This document shows, in pieces, positions 11,345 through 20,907 of a stretch of DNA of 64,000 nucleotides (its first letter is position 1; each line of letters opens with the position of its first letter). The translations under genes and the position numbers were made by a program. The notes beneath the pieces were generated by a model that had not been told where the DNA came from, ran no database searches, and saw only the letters and a list, made by a program, of their open reading frames with translations. Source of the DNA: Streptomyces sp. R28 (lineage in GTDB: Bacteria > Actinomycetota > Actinomycetes > Streptomycetales > Streptomycetaceae); the NCBI RefSeq assembly GCF_041052385.1, contig NZ_CP163439.1:3275001-3339000 (forward strand), in the 5' to 3' direction.

Positions 11345-12562
11345 GTGACTTCCTTCGACACGTCCCCGCAACTGAACGTCTGGCGCGCACTGCTCGCTCT
11401 GGCCGTGGTGTTCGTGATGCTGGCGACCACCGGCTGGACCGCCCTGCGCCACCACCGCAGCGCCGCACCACTGCAGGCGTCGCTCAGCGCCTGGGAGCAC
11501 GGCCGCATCGCCGGGCACCAGCTGCCGGACACGGACTCCTCCCCCACCCGGCTCGCCCGTTTCTTCGCCTCGCTGACCGCAGCGCAGCGCAGCAGCCTCG
11601 CGCAGCGCTATCCGCTCGCCGTGGGCAACATGAACGGCGCCCCCGTCGAACTGCGCTACCGCGCCAACCACATCGCGCTCGACCAGGCGCGCAAGGTCGA
11701 GCTGAAGCGCATGCACGACGCGGGGCTCACGCCGGACGGGCAGCGCGAGGCGGGCCGCCGTATGCATCGCTTCGAGTCGATGATGCAGGCGGACCGGCGC
11801 ATCCTCGCCTTCGACCCGGAGGGCTCCGGGCGGGCCGCGGAGGTGTTCGGCGACCTGACCAAGGCCGAGCGGATCTCGGTCGTCGTCCCCGGCGTCGACA
11901 CCGACCTGCTGACGTTCCAGCGCACCAACCGCAAGTACTCGGCACCCGTCGGCATGGCGCAGTCCCTGTACGCGGCCGAGCGCGCGGTCGGCCCCTCGAC
12001 GCGTACGGCCGTGATCGCCTGGGCCGACTACACCACGCCGAGCGGGCTCGGCATCGACTCGGCGACGGCGAGGCGGGCCGCGGACGGGGCCGTCCGGCTG
12101 AACGCGCTGGTGCGGGGCCTGCCCGGCGGTTCGCCGGTCTCCCTGTTCTGCCACAGCTACGGCTCGGTGCTGTGCGGCCTCGCCGCACCCGCGCTGCCGG
12201 GACGGGTGGCCGACATAGCGGTGGCCGGCTCCCCCGGCATGCGGGTCGCGAAGGCCTCCCAGCTGCGCACCTCCGCCCAGGTGTGGGCGATGCGGGACGC
12301 GGACGACTGGGTGCAGGACGTGCCGTATCTCGAGGTCGGCGGGCTGGGACACGGGGAGGACCCGGTGTCGTCGGTGTTCGGCGCGCGGGTGCTGTCGGCG
12401 CGGGAGGCGAAGGGGCACGCCGGCTATTTCGAGCCGGGTACCGACAGCGTGCTGAACTTCGCCGAGATCGGGGTTGGCTCGTACAAGTCGGTGCGGTGTG
12501 CCGACGATACCGAGGCCTGTCGGACGGGTTTGTCCGACACGGCGTCGGCCGGACGCGCGTAG
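11345..12562 (+). CDS. DUF1023 alpha/beta hydrolase, membrane-anchored
   Basis: The 405-residue protein starts at a GTG (VTSFDTSPQLNVW) and has one N-terminal membrane segment (ALLALAVVFVMLATTGW, about residues 15-31), so the rest is likely outside the cell. The C-terminal half is a DUF1023 alpha/beta-hydrolase domain with the nucleophile elbow FCHSYGS and the preceding block ISVVVPGVDTDL. Candidate charge-relay residues are the Asp of MRDADDWVQD and the His of GHGED. Substrate unknown. An alternative start lies further upstream but has no ribosome site. Confidence 0.87.
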   Translation: MTSFDTSPQLNVWRALLALAVVFVMLATTGWTALRHHRSAAPLQASLSAWEHGRIAGHQLPDTDSSPTRLARFFASLTAAQRSSLAQRYPLAVGNMNGAPVELRYRANHIALDQARKVELKRMHDAGLTPDGQREAGRRMHRFESMMQADRRILAFDPEGSGRAAEVFGDLTKAERISVVVPGVDTDLLTFQRTNRKYSAPVGMAQSLYAAERAVGPSTRTAVIAWADYTTPSGLGIDSATARRAADGAVRLNALVRGLPGGSPVSLFCHSYGSVLCGLAAPALPGRVADIAVAGSPGMRVAKASQLRTSAQVWAMRDADDWVQDVPYLEVGGLGHGEDPVSSVFGARVLSAREAKGHAGYFEPGTDSVLNFAEIGVGSYKSVRCADDTEACRTGLSDTASAGRA

Positions 12563-12607
12563 AGGCGCAGGAATTGCGGGTTGCACGGGGTGGCGACGGA
12601 GGAGCAC

Positions 12608-13480
12608 GTGCCGCATACGATGAGCCGCATGGGTGACGTACTGGCCGGATTTCATGCCACCTGGGAGTTCGAGTCCGACTCCGTGCTCATCCGTTACGAA
12701 CGGGGGATTCGAACACCCAAGCTCTTTCAGAGCCTCGCGGAGCGCCGTGTCCCGCTGGAGGCGATCGCCGGGGTGACGCTGACGCCGGGCAAGCGCGGGA
12801 CCGTGGCTCTGCGCATCGAACTGCGGTCGGGCGCCGATCCGTTGCTGGAGGCGGCGGCCGGGCAGTTGAAGGACGGGAGCGATCCGTATCGGCTGGTACT
12901 GCCGGCCGACAAGGAGACGCTGGCCGAGTACTACGCCGACGAGCTGCGGGCGGAGTTGACGGAGGCCGGGCCCGCCGAGGAGTTCCTCGTGGCCGCGCCC
13001 GAAGTGCCGTTGCAGTTCAAGGCGTATGACGGGAAGGCGTCCTTCGACGGGGAGACCGTCCGCTTCCGGTGGTTCTGGACGGGGGCGTCCTCGGCGAAGT
13101 GGAAGGCCGGCGATCAGAGCTTTCCGGTGGGCGAGTTGAGCGGGGTCGAGTGGCGCTCGCCGGAGGTGTTCGAGGGGCATCTACGGCTGCTGCGGCCGGA
13201 CTCCGCCGACGGCCGGCCCGCGCAGGCCGATCAGGATCCGGCGGCCGTCGTGTTCGGGCTGGGGTACGGGCCGGTGCACGAGTCCTTGCCGTTCGCCGCC
13301 GCCGTGTTGGCAGCGGTACGGAAGTCGGGGCCGGTCGCCGCGGTGCCGGCTGCGGCACCGCGGCGCGACCCGGCCGACATCGCCGAGCGCATCCGCCACC
13401 TGGGAGAGCTGCACGAGGCGGGGCTGGTGACGGATGAGGAGTTCTCGGTGAAGAAGGCGGAGTTGCTGGCGCAGCTTTAG
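12608..13480 (+). CDS. DUF4429 protein with C-terminal SHOCT domain
   Basis: The protein of about 290 residues has two DUF4429 modules, around FHATWEFESDSVLIRYERGI and VPLQFKAYDGKASFDGETVR, and a short C-terminal SHOCT helix pair (IRHLGELHEAGLVTDEEF). DUF4429 resembles PH-like beta folds; SHOCT is an oligomerisation or targeting tail. The GTG at 12608 has GGAGGAG at a proper distance; ATG codons at 12620 and 12629 match where relatives usually begin but lie far from the ribosome site, so the start is uncertain by seven residues. The role is unknown. It follows the DUF1023 gene closely and may share its transcript. Confidence 0.85.
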   Translation: MPHTMSRMGDVLAGFHATWEFESDSVLIRYERGIRTPKLFQSLAERRVPLEAIAGVTLTPGKRGTVALRIELRSGADPLLEAAAGQLKDGSDPYRLVLPADKETLAEYYADELRAELTEAGPAEEFLVAAPEVPLQFKAYDGKASFDGETVRFRWFWTGASSAKWKAGDQSFPVGELSGVEWRSPEVFEGHLRLLRPDSADGRPAQADQDPAAVVFGLGYGPVHESLPFAAAVLAAVRKSGPVAAVPAAAPRRDPADIAERIRHLGELHEAGLVTDEEFSVKKAELLAQL

Positions 13481-13589
13481 CGATTTCGTCCGCCGGGCGC
13501 GGTGGCGGGGCGGCTGCGGACCGCTCGTGGCTGGTCGCGTCCACGCGGCGGAGCCGCAAACCGATACCGCCCCGCGCCCCTGAGAGCGT

Positions 13590-14603
13590 CTACTCCCGGC
13601 CGGCCGAGGCGAACCTCATGTCCGCGTACCGGTCTCCCGCCACCTTGGCCGCGATCGGCTCCAGCAGGGCCAGCTCCTCCTCGTTCAGCACGATCCGTGT
13701 GGCGGTCGCGTTCTCCTCCACCCGGCCCGGCTTGCGCGTGCCCGGTATCGGGATCACCGGCAGATCGTGCACCGAGGCCTGCTGCTGCACCCACGCCAGC
13801 GCGATCTGCCCGAGCGTCGCGCCGTGCGCCTCGGCCACCGTGCGGATCGGCTCCAGCAGGGCGGCGTTGGCGGCCGCGTTGTCGCCCGTGAAGCGGGGCT
13901 GCTGGCGGCGGAAGTCGTCGGACGTCAGGTCCTCGGCCTTGGCGAAGGAGCCGGTCAAGAAGCCCCGGCCCAGCGGGGAGTACGGCACCAGGGCCACGTC
14001 CAGTTCGCGGGCCGCGGGGACCACCTTCGCCTCGATGTCGCGGCTGAAGAGCGACCACTCGGACTGGAGGGCCGCGATCGGGTGCACGGTCTGCGCGGCG
14101 CGCAGCTCGTCCGCCGTCACCTCGCTCAGGCCCAGATGCTTGACCTTGCCCTCGCGGACCAGCTCGGCCATGACGCCGACGGTCTCCTCGATGGGGACGT
14201 TCACATCCCGGCGGTGCATGTAGTAGAGGTCGATCGCGTCGACGTCGAGGCGCTTCAGGCTCGCCTCGATGCACTGGCGTATGTAGGGCGCGTCGTTGCG
14301 AATGATCCGCTTCGTCGGGTCGTCCTGGTCGATCGCCAGGGCGAACTTCGTGGCGATGACGACCTCGTCGCGATGCGCCTTGAAGAACGGCGCCAGGAAT
14401 TTCTCGTTCTCCCCCGCGCCGTAGGCGTCCGCCGTGTCGTACAGCGTGACGCCCAGCTCCAGCGCCCGCTCCAGGGTCGCCCTGGACTCGCCCGCGTCCG
14501 AGGGGCCGTACGCGAAGCTCATGCCCATGCAGCCGAGGCCCTGGACACCCACCTCGGGGCCCGTCGTGCCGAGCCGTACCGTCGCGATCCTGTTGTCCGT
14601 CAT
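13590..14603 (-). CDS. Aldo/keto reductase (AKR13-like)
   Basis: The 337-residue NADPH-dependent oxidoreductase is a TIM barrel. The catalytic tetrad is present: Asp56 and Tyr61 in YDTADAYGAGENE, Lys86 in VVIATKFA, and His130 in LYYMHRRD. The cofactor-binding end is seen in VIPIPGTRKPGRVEENA. It reduces aldehydes or quinones; the physiological substrate is unknown. Its start overlaps the stop of the upstream MerR gene (ATGA), so the two are translationally coupled. Control by that MerR protein through the palindrome at 15127-15144 is likely, with electrophilic aldehydes as plausible inducers by analogy with AdhR-like systems. Confidence 0.93.
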   Translation of the reverse strand: MTDNRIATVRLGTTGPEVGVQGLGCMGMSFAYGPSDAGESRATLERALELGVTLYDTADAYGAGENEKFLAPFFKAHRDEVVIATKFALAIDQDDPTKRIIRNDAPYIRQCIEASLKRLDVDAIDLYYMHRRDVNVPIEETVGVMAELVREGKVKHLGLSEVTADELRAAQTVHPIAALQSEWSLFSRDIEAKVVPAARELDVALVPYSPLGRGFLTGSFAKAEDLTSDDFRRQQPRFTGDNAAANAALLEPIRTVAEAHGATLGQIALAWVQQQASVHDLPVIPIPGTRKPGRVEENATATRIVLNEEELALLEPIAAKVAGDRYADMRFASAGRE

Positions 14604-15100
14604 CCAGCCTTCTCCGTCTTCTCCTGCTCGTACGTCTTGTCCTGCTGGTACGTCTTGTCCTGCTCGTACAGGCGCCCCGCGTCCGCGTAGAAACTGATCT
14701 TCCGGTCGAGCACGGCCAGCGTGTCCTGGAGCTCGGCGATCCGGGCGAGGACGTCGCGGCGGGTCGTCTCCAACAGCTCGAAGCGGTCACCGAACGTGTG
14801 GTCGCCCTCGCGCACGAGTTCGGCGTACCGGACCATGTCGGCGACCGGCATGCCGGTCAGCCGCAGCTTGCCGACGAGGTCGAGCCAGTCCAGGTCACGG
14901 TTGCTGTAGCGGCGCTGGCCCGTGTGCGAGCGGTCGATGTGCGGCATGAGGCCGATCCGCTCGTACCAGCGCAGGGTGTGGGCCGTCAGACCGGTGAAGG
15001 CGACGACCTCGCTGATCGTGTAGCTGTCCTGGCCCTCCGGGCGGCGGTGCGGGTGCGGCGGAGCGGCACAGCTGTCGGTCCTGGTACTCGTGGTCTCCAT
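14600..15100 (-). CDS. MerR-family regulator of the aldo/keto reductase
   Basis: The protein of about 166 residues has a MerR winged helix (YTISEVVAFTGLTAHTLRWYE, then IGLMPHIDRSHTGQRRYSNRD) followed by a coiled-coil dimerisation helix. It lacks the Cys cluster of metal-sensing MerR proteins and resembles the AdhR/NmlR group. The start is either ATG 15100 or GTG 15103; GGAGG sits nearer the GTG. The last 20 or so residues are a hydrophilic YEQDKT-like repeat encoded by an 18-bp tandem repeat, an odd extension. It forms an operon with the aldo/keto reductase and probably regulates itself. Confidence 0.9.
   Translation of the reverse strand: METTSTRTDSCAAPPHPHRRPEGQDSYTISEVVAFTGLTAHTLRWYERIGLMPHIDRSHTGQRRYSNRDLDWLDLVGKLRLTGMPVADMVRYAELVREGDHTFGDRFELLETTRRDVLARIAELQDTLAVLDRKISFYADAGRLYEQDKTYQQDKTYEQEKTEKAG
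14623..14669. repeat. 18-bp tandem repeat in the 3' end of the MerR gene
   Basis: The unit CCTGCTCGTACGTCTTGT at 14623-14640 is repeated at 14641-14658 with one change and again partially to 14669. It encodes the C-terminal hydrophilic repeats of the MerR protein and keeps the frame. Confidence 0.9.
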
Positions 15101-15126
15101 CACCGTCATGCCCTCCACGCTATGAC

Positions 15127-15144
15127 CTTGGAGTGCGCTCCAAG
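15127..15144. promoter_or_regulatory. MerR-type palindromic operator
   Basis: CTTGGAG-TGCG-CTCCAAG is a perfect 7-4-7 palindrome just upstream of the MerR gene. MerR-family activators bind such palindromes inside a long-spaced promoter. From memory, AdhR of Bacillus recognises a CTTAAAG-N4-CTTTAAG repeat of identical geometry, which supports the assignment. Confidence 0.85.
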
Positions 15145-15206
15145 CAAGCGGAAACGGTAAGAAAAGCACGGGACGTGGCGTGATCACCGTGGCTAGCGTG
15201 CGGGGC

Positions 15207-15677
15207 ATGAGTCTCGTACGCCGTGCCCTGCCCGATGATGCCGCCGAAGTGCTGCGGCTGCGTCAGGTGATGATCGACTCGATGGCGTCGGATGCCGGGC
15301 CGACCGACTGGCACGCGCAGTCGCTGCCGATCCTGCGGGGCAGGCTGGCCCAGCCGGACGGGGACTTCGGGGCGTACGTCGTCGACCATCCGGACCGGCC
15401 GGGGGCGCTGGCGGCGCTGGTGGTGGGGACGCTGGAGTACCGGATCGGGCGGGCCGGCCATCCGCACGGGCTGATCGGCTACGTCTTCAGCGTCGCCACC
15501 GACCCGGACGCGCGGCGCCGGGGGTACGCGCGCGCGTGCATGGAGGAGCTGCTGGACTGGTTCCGCGAGCGGGGTGCCGGCCACGTCATGCTGACCGCGT
15601 CCGCCGATGCCGAACCGCTGTACGCGTCGCTGGGCTTCACGCGGGACACGGACCCCTCGATGCGGCTGTACCTGTGA
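15207..15677 (+). CDS. GNAT-family N-acetyltransferase
   Basis: The 156-residue protein begins MSLVRRALPDDAAEVLRLRQ. The acetyl-CoA binding motif A reads VFSVATDPDARRRGYARACM, with the R/Q-x-x-G-x-A pyrophosphate loop as RRRGYA. The acceptor is unknown. It is divergent from the MerR gene, so its promoter region overlaps the MerR palindrome and it may be co-regulated. There is no strong ribosome site; the ATG at 15207 is chosen because the GNAT fold starts there. Confidence 0.9.
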   Translation: MSLVRRALPDDAAEVLRLRQVMIDSMASDAGPTDWHAQSLPILRGRLAQPDGDFGAYVVDHPDRPGALAALVVGTLEYRIGRAGHPHGLIGYVFSVATDPDARRRGYARACMEELLDWFRERGAGHVMLTASADAEPLYASLGFTRDTDPSMRLYL

Positions 15678-15696
15678 GCGGCTTAGGCTCACAGAC

Positions 15697-16512
15697 ATGT
15701 CCTTGCAGAGCCTCGCACTGATCGAGAACTGGCCGGTTCCCACCGCCGCCGCAGGTGTCGTACGGGCCGACGGCACGGTCCTCGGCTCCCACGGCCCCGT
15801 CGGGCACCGCTTCCCGCTGGCGTCGGTCACCAAGCCGCTGGCCGCGTACGCGGTGCTGGTCGCGTACGAGGAGGGCGCGGTCGAGCTCGACGAGCCGGCC
15901 GGACCGGAGGGCTCGACGGTGCGGCATCTGCTCGCGCACACCTCGGGGCTGGCCTTCGACGAGCACCGGGTGACGGCCCCGCCCGGGGAGCGGCGGCTGT
16001 ACTCCAACGCCGGGTTCGAGCAGCTCGGGGACCATGTCGCCAAGGCGACGGACATTCCGTTCGCGGAGTATCTGCGGCAGGCGGTGCTGGAGCCGCTGGG
16101 CATGACGGCCACGTCCCTCGAAGGCTCCCCGGCGAAGGACGGGGTCTCGACGGTCGAGGATCTGCTGCGGTTCGCGGCGGAGGTGCAGGCGCCGCGGCTG
16201 CTGGACCCGCGCACGGTCGCCGAGGCGATGACCGTGCAGTACCCGGGGACGAAGGGCGTGCTGCCGGGGTACGGGCACCAGAACCCGAACGACTGGGGGC
16301 TCGGCTTCGAGATCCGGGACGGCAAGTCCCCGCACTGGACGGGCTCCTCGTCCTCGCCGCGCACCTTCGGGCACTTCGGGCAGTCGGGTACGTTCCTGTG
16401 GGTCGACCCGGACGCGCGCGCGGCCTGCGTCGCACTGACGGACCGGGCGTTCGGGCCGTGGGCGGTCGAGGCGTGGCCGGGGTTCACGGAGGCGGTGCGC
16501 GCCGAGCTGTAG
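15697..16512 (+). CDS. Serine hydrolase, beta-lactamase/CubicO family
   Basis: The 271-residue protein has the penicillin-binding fold motifs: Ser43-Val-Thr-Lys46 (SxxK) and Tyr102-Ser-Asn104 (YxN), with HFGQSGT near the end taking the place of the KTG box (HxG type). No signal peptide is visible, so it is probably cytoplasmic and an esterase or peptidase rather than a true beta-lactamase. The ATG lies 19 bases after the GNAT stop with no ribosome site but with TAGGCT about 7 bases ahead, so a leaderless transcript is possible. Its 3' end overlaps the convergent MMPL gene by 29 bases. Confidence 0.88.
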   Translation: MSLQSLALIENWPVPTAAAGVVRADGTVLGSHGPVGHRFPLASVTKPLAAYAVLVAYEEGAVELDEPAGPEGSTVRHLLAHTSGLAFDEHRVTAPPGERRLYSNAGFEQLGDHVAKATDIPFAEYLRQAVLEPLGMTATSLEGSPAKDGVSTVEDLLRFAAEVQAPRLLDPRTVAEAMTVQYPGTKGVLPGYGHQNPNDWGLGFEIRDGKSPHWTGSSSSPRTFGHFGQSGTFLWVDPDARAACVALTDRAFGPWAVEAWPGFTEAVRAEL

Positions 16513-18757
16513 CCGTGTCCGTGGCCGTACCCGTGGCCGTGAGGGTCTCGCCCGTTCCCTCGGTGTCGATGTGCGGCATGATCCGGTCCAGCCAGCGGGG
16601 CGTCCACCAGGCGTGCCGGCCCAGCAGGGTCATCACGGCGGGCACCATGAGCAGACGCACCACGGTGGCGTCGATGAGCACGCTGACGGCGAGGCCCAGG
16701 CCCAGCATCTTGACCACGATGTTGTCGCTGACGATGAAGGCCGCGAAGACACTGACCATGATCAGTGCCGCGCAGGTGATCACGCGTGCGGTGATCTCCA
16801 GCGCATGAGCGACCGAGGCCTTCGCGTCCCCGGTGCGCAGCCAGGCCTCGTGCACCCGGGAGAGCAGGAAGATCTCGTAGTCCATGCTCAGCCCGAAGAT
16901 GATGGCGAACATCATCATCGGCACATAGCTCTCGATGGGCACCTCGCCGTTGACGCCCAGCGCGGGCCCGCCCCAGCCCCACTGGAAGACGGCGACGACG
17001 ACGCCGTACGAGGCGGCGATCGACAGGACGTTGAGGACGGCCGCCTTGACGGCGACGAGCAGGCCGCGGAAGACCGCGAGGATGATCAGGAAAGCCAGGG
17101 CGACCACGACGCAGATGATCAGCGGCAGCCTGCTCGCGACGATGTCGCGGAAGTCGACCTGCGCGGCCGTCGTCCCGGTGACATAGCCCTTGGCGTCGGT
17201 GCCGGAGACCGCCCCGGGGAGGGTGTCGTCGACGAGCCGGTTCGTGAGGTCGGTGGTGTCCGCGTTCTGCGGCGACGTCGACGAGTAGACGGTGCCGAGC
17301 AGGACGTCCCCGTCCTGCGTCGGCGTCAGTGGGGTGACGAAGGAGGTTCCGGACGCGTCGCCCAGGGCCTGCTGGGCCTTCGAGGCGAGGTCGGAGCGCT
17401 GTGAGTCCGGTACGGAGGTCTGGTCGATGACGATGGTGAGGGGGCCGTTGGAGCCGGGGCCGAACGCGTCGGTCATCAGGTCGTAGGCCCGCCGGTCGGT
17501 GAAGGACGTGGGGTCCGCGCCGTCGCCGATGTGGCCGAGTTGGATCGAGAAGACCGGGATGGCCAGCACCGCGACGGTGACGAGGCCCGCGGACAGGTAC
17601 CGCAGCGGATGGCGCTCCACGCGCTGGGCGTAGCGGTGCCAGGTCCCCGTGGGCTCCGTGCCCGGTTCGGCGTCGGTCTCGGCGACCGGGCGGCGCAGGT
17701 GGTAGCGGTCGATGCGGTGGCCGATCAGCCCGAGCAGGGCGGGGACCAGGGTCAGTGCGCCGAGGACGGCCGACACGACCGTGACGGCCGCGGCGACGCC
17801 GAGTTTGCCGATGAAGCTCACGCCGGACACCCACAGGCCCATGAGGGCGACGATCACCGTCGTACCGGACACGAGCACCGCGCGTCCGCTGGTGGCGGCG
17901 GCGTGGCCGGCGGCGCGCACCGGATCGGCGCCGTCCATGAGGCCCTGCCGGTGCCGGGTGATCAGGAACAGGGCGTAGTCGATACCGACGCCGAGGCCGA
18001 TCATCGTCGCCAGGGTGGGCGAGACCGTGGCGAAGGTGAACGCGATGGCGAGCAGCCCGAGGCAGGCCAGGCCGCCGACCACGCCGATCAGCGCGGTGAT
18101 CAGGGGCAGGCCGGCGGCGATCACACTGCCGAAGCCGATGAGCAGGACCACGATGGCGACCGCGAACCCGATCAGCTCGCTCACCCGGTCGTCGGCCTCG
18201 GGCCGCGCCAGCTCGCCGAGCGAGCCGCCGTACTCCACGTCGGCACCGGCCGCCCGCAGCGGCTGTACGGCGTCGTCGACCCCGCCGAGGTAGCTGTCAC
18301 CGAGCAGGGACGGCTGCTCGTCGAAGCGGATGGTGATGTAGGCGGTCTTCCCGTCGGAGGCCAGCGGCCCGACCTTCGAGGAGGTGGCGTCCAGCGGGTT
18401 CTGCACGGACAGGACGTGCGGCAGCTTCTGCAGGTCGGCGACGGTGGTCGACATCTGCGAGCCGAGCGAGGTCAGGGCCTTGTCGTCGTCGTGCATGACG
18501 ATCTGGCTGCTGTAGCCCCCGGCCTGCGGATCGTGCTGCTTCAGCACGTCGAGGCCTTCCTCGGACTGGACGTTGGAGAGGGCGAAGTCGTCGGAGTAGG
18601 TCCCGCCGTGGATGTGGTTCAGGGCCTGCAGCGCGCCCAGGGCCACCAGCCAGGCGACGATCACGATCACGAAGTGGTGGGCGCACCACTCACCGAGCCG
18701 TCGCAGTCCCCCCTTGGGGGCTTTGCCCTGTTCCCCCGTGCCTTCGCGTCTGGCCAT
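16484..18757 (-). CDS. MMPL-family RND transporter
   Basis: The 757-residue membrane protein is an RND exporter of the MmpL/YdfJ type with two halves. Each half has a large extracytoplasmic loop and six membrane helices. The paired motifs [17 protein letters not shown] and [18 protein letters not shown] carry the Asp-Tyr pairs thought to relay protons. Family members export lipids, siderophores or drugs. The start [14 protein letters not shown] has an AGAAGAG ribosome site. The C-terminal tail is Thr/Ala-rich and lies in the overlap with the convergent hydrolase gene. The nearest regulator is not evident. Confidence 0.92.
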   Translation of the reverse strand: MARREGTGEQGKAPKGGLRRLGEWCAHHFVIVIVAWLVALGALQALNHIHGGTYSDDFALSNVQSEEGLDVLKQHDPQAGGYSSQIVMHDDDKALTSLGSQMSTTVADLQKLPHVLSVQNPLDATSSKVGPLASDGKTAYITIRFDEQPSLLGDSYLGGVDDAVQPLRAAGADVEYGGSLGELARPEADDRVSELIGFAVAIVVLLIGFGSVIAAGLPLITALIGVVGGLACLGLLAIAFTFATVSPTLATMIGLGVGIDYALFLITRHRQGLMDGADPVRAAGHAAATSGRAVLVSGTTVIVALMGLWVSGVSFIGKLGVAAAVTVVSAVLGALTLVPALLGLIGHRIDRYHLRRPVAETDAEPGTEPTGTWHRYAQRVERHPLRYLSAGLVTVAVLAIPVFSIQLGHIGDGADPTSFTDRRAYDLMTDAFGPGSNGPLTIVIDQTSVPDSQRSDLASKAQQALGDASGTSFVTPLTPTQDGDVLLGTVYSSTSPQNADTTDLTNRLVDDTLPGAVSGTDAKGYVTGTTAAQVDFRDIVASRLPLIICVVVALAFLIILAVFRGLLVAVKAAVLNVLSIAASYGVVVAVFQWGWGGPALGVNGEVPIESYVPMMMFAIIFGLSMDYEIFLLSRVHEAWLRTGDAKASVAHALEITARVITCAALIMVSVFAAFIVSDNIVVKMLGLGLAVSVLIDATVVRLLMVPAVMTLLGRHAWWTPRWLDRIMPHIDTEGTGETLTATGTATDTATARRAPPP

Positions 18758-18841
18758 GGCCTCGGCTCTTCTCTGCCGAGCGAGTGTCCGACCTCTCCAT
18801 TGGACGCCACAGGAACCACTCCGGCATCTCGGGCACCACGC

Positions 18842-19504
18842 CTATGGGGCCAACGGGGCCATCTCCCAGATCAACAGCTCCGCCGTGCTCACCCCCACCG
18901 CCTCCACGCCCTCGGCGTCCGTGAGACGCACCGCGTCACCGGCGCTCAACTCCTCGCCCGCCAGCCGCACTTCACCGCGCACGACATGCACGTACGCATA
19001 CGCCCCGTCCGGCACCGCCGTCCGCTCCCCCGCCCCCAGGCGCCGTACGTGAAGCATCGCGCCCGCCTCCGGGACGGCGTACGGCGTCGAGTCCGCGATG
19101 CCGTGGACAATCTCGTACGACGGGTCGCCGCCCGGCGACAGAGGGGCCAGCCAGGTCTGGATGAAGGTCAAAGGGGTGTCGGCGTCGTTGCGTTCCACGT
19201 GCCGTACGCCGCCCGCCGAGCTCAGCCGCTGGACGTCGCCGGGGCCGACCCGGGTCTCGTGGCCGGTGGAGTCGCGGTGGGTCAGTTCGCCCTCGACGAC
19301 CCACGTCACGATCTCGGTGTGGCTGTGGGGGTGCTCGTCGAAGCCGGCGCCGGGGGCGAGCCGCTCCTCGTTGCAGGCGATCATCGCGCCGAAGCGGAGG
19401 TTGTCGGGGTCGTAGTGCGGGCCGAAGGAGAAGGCGTGGCGCGACTCGATGCCCGCTGCCGGATCCCCTCCGGGATAGCGCCCCGCGGCGCGCCGTACGT
19501 CCAT
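18842..19504 (-). CDS. Pirin-like bicupin protein
   Basis: The 220-residue protein has the pirin N-terminal cupin with the metal ligands in GFDEHPHSHTEIVTWVVEGE and the second cupin without a full metal site. Pirins bind iron; several bacterial ones have quercetinase activity, others modulate enzymes or transcription. The start MDVRRAAGRYPGG is preferred over an in-frame ATG 12 bases upstream because relatives start there; neither has a good ribosome site. It is monocistronic and divergent from the fatty acid regulator gene. Confidence 0.88.
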   Translation of the reverse strand: MDVRRAAGRYPGGDPAAGIESRHAFSFGPHYDPDNLRFGAMIACNEERLAPGAGFDEHPHSHTEIVTWVVEGELTHRDSTGHETRVGPGDVQRLSSAGGVRHVERNDADTPLTFIQTWLAPLSPGGDPSYEIVHGIADSTPYAVPEAGAMLHVRRLGAGERTAVPDGAYAYVHVVRGEVRLAGEELSAGDAVRLTDAEGVEAVGVSTAELLIWEMAPLAP

Positions 19505-19699
19505 CACGCGCACCACGGTAGCCCTGCCGGCCGGCCAGACCCGACGTCAAGTGCAACGCCGGGCAAGGGCCCGCAACCTGCGCCGGTCCGACGACACCGG
19601 CCGTGAGGGAGCCGTAGGGGCGCGAAGCACGGCCCGCCGAGCCGCCGACCACACACCCTCCGGCACGCGCACCCGTCCCGATAAGGCAGTCTTGTCCCC

Positions 19700-20905
19700 G
19701 TGCCCGAACCCGTAGCCCGTAAGTCCGAAGCAGCCGCGCACGACATCCACCCCCACTCCGCGACCCTGAAGCGACTGGAGAAGTCCTCCGGTTCTCTCGC
19801 CGCGCAGGCCATCGCGCGGATGGACGAGACGCTGCCGTGGTACCGGGCCATGCCCCCGGAGAACCGTTCCTGGATCGGTCTCGTCGCCCAGGCCGGTATC
19901 GCCGCCTTCACCGAGTGGTTCCGGCGTCCCGACGCACCGCAGGCCATCTCCACCGACGTCTTCGGGACCGCGCCCCGTGAGCTGACCCGCGCGATCACCC
20001 TGCGGCAGACCGTCGAGATGGTGCGCACGACCATCGAGGTCATGGAGTCGGCCATCGACGAGGTGGCGGCGCCCGGCGACGAGAGCGTGCTGCGGGAGGC
20101 GCTGCTCGTGTACGCCCGTGAGATCGCGTTCGCCACCGCCCAGGTCTACGCCCAGGCCGCCGAGGCACGCGGTGCGTGGGACGCGCGCCTGGAGTCGCTC
20201 GTCGTCAACGCCGTGCTCAGTGGCGAGGCCGACGAGGGGGCCGTGTCGCGGGCCGCCGCGCTCGGGTGGAACTCGCCGGAGCATGTGTGTGTCCTGCTCG
20301 GGACGGCGCCCGACGGGGACAGCGAGCTGACCGTCGAGGCCATCCGGCGGGCCGCTCGGCACGCCAAGCTGCAGGTGCTGACCGGGGTGCTCGGGGACCG
20401 GCTCGTCGTCATCGCCGGGGGCAGCGACAATCCGATCGCCGTCGCCAAGTCGCTGATCGGGCCGTACGCCGCCGGGCCGGTCGTGGCGGGGCCCGTGGTG
20501 CCCGATCTGCTCGCCGCCACGCGGTCCGCGCAGGCCGCGGCCGCCGGACTGAAGGCGTGTACCGCCTGGCAGGACGCCCCGCGTCCGGTCCTTGCGGACG
20601 ATCTGCTTCCTGAGCGTGCCATCGCGGGGGACCCAAGTGCGCGCGAGCAGTTGGTGGAGGAGATCTACAGACCGCTGGAGGAGGCCGGGTCGGCCCTTCT
20701 GGAGACGCTCTCCGTCTATCTCGAACAGGCGAGCAGTCTGGAGGGCGCGGCACGGATGCTCTTCGTGCATCCCAACACCGTGCGCTACCGGCTCCGACGT
20801 GTGACTGACGTCACCGGATGGTCGCCTTCCGATGTACGCTCCGCGTTCACTCTGCGCATCGCGCTGATCCTGGGGCGTCTGGTCGACGGCGATCTCCAGC
20901 TCTAG
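19700..20905 (+). CDS. fasR: PucR-family regulator of fatty acid synthesis, FasR-like
   Basis: The 401-residue protein starts at GTG 19700 (VPEPVARKSEAAAHDIHP). The C-terminus holds a PucR-type HTH (SLEGAARMLFVHPNTVRYRL, about residues 350-370). The middle region resembles the GGDEF-like/CdaR linker of that family. Its place directly before fabD matches Streptomyces FasR, which, from memory, activates the fabD-fabH-acpP-fabF operon by binding its promoter. A TTTTGT/ACAAAA inverted repeat in the 89 bases to fabD is a plausible binding site. The gene is probably transcribed separately, as a hairpin overlaps its 3' flank. Confidence 0.92.
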   Translation: MPEPVARKSEAAAHDIHPHSATLKRLEKSSGSLAAQAIARMDETLPWYRAMPPENRSWIGLVAQAGIAAFTEWFRRPDAPQAISTDVFGTAPRELTRAITLRQTVEMVRTTIEVMESAIDEVAAPGDESVLREALLVYAREIAFATAQVYAQAAEARGAWDARLESLVVNAVLSGEADEGAVSRAAALGWNSPEHVCVLLGTAPDGDSELTVEAIRRAARHAKLQVLTGVLGDRLVVIAGGSDNPIAVAKSLIGPYAAGPVVAGPVVPDLLAATRSAQAAAAGLKACTAWQDAPRPVLADDLLPERAIAGDPSAREQLVEEIYRPLEEAGSALLETLSVYLEQASSLEGAARMLFVHPNTVRYRLRRVTDVTGWSPSDVRSAFTLRIALILGRLVDGDLQL

Positions 20906-20907
20906 CC

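Noticed and set aside
16513..16545. Short CCGTGG-type repeats at the MMPL 3' end
   Set aside because: They are irregular and encode a Thr/Ala-rich tail; ordinary low complexity in G+C-rich DNA.
15120..17834. A 904-codon minus-strand open frame across the GNAT, hydrolase and MMPL genes
   Set aside because: It crosses several well-supported genes on both strands and has low-complexity composition; the MMPL gene occupies another frame.
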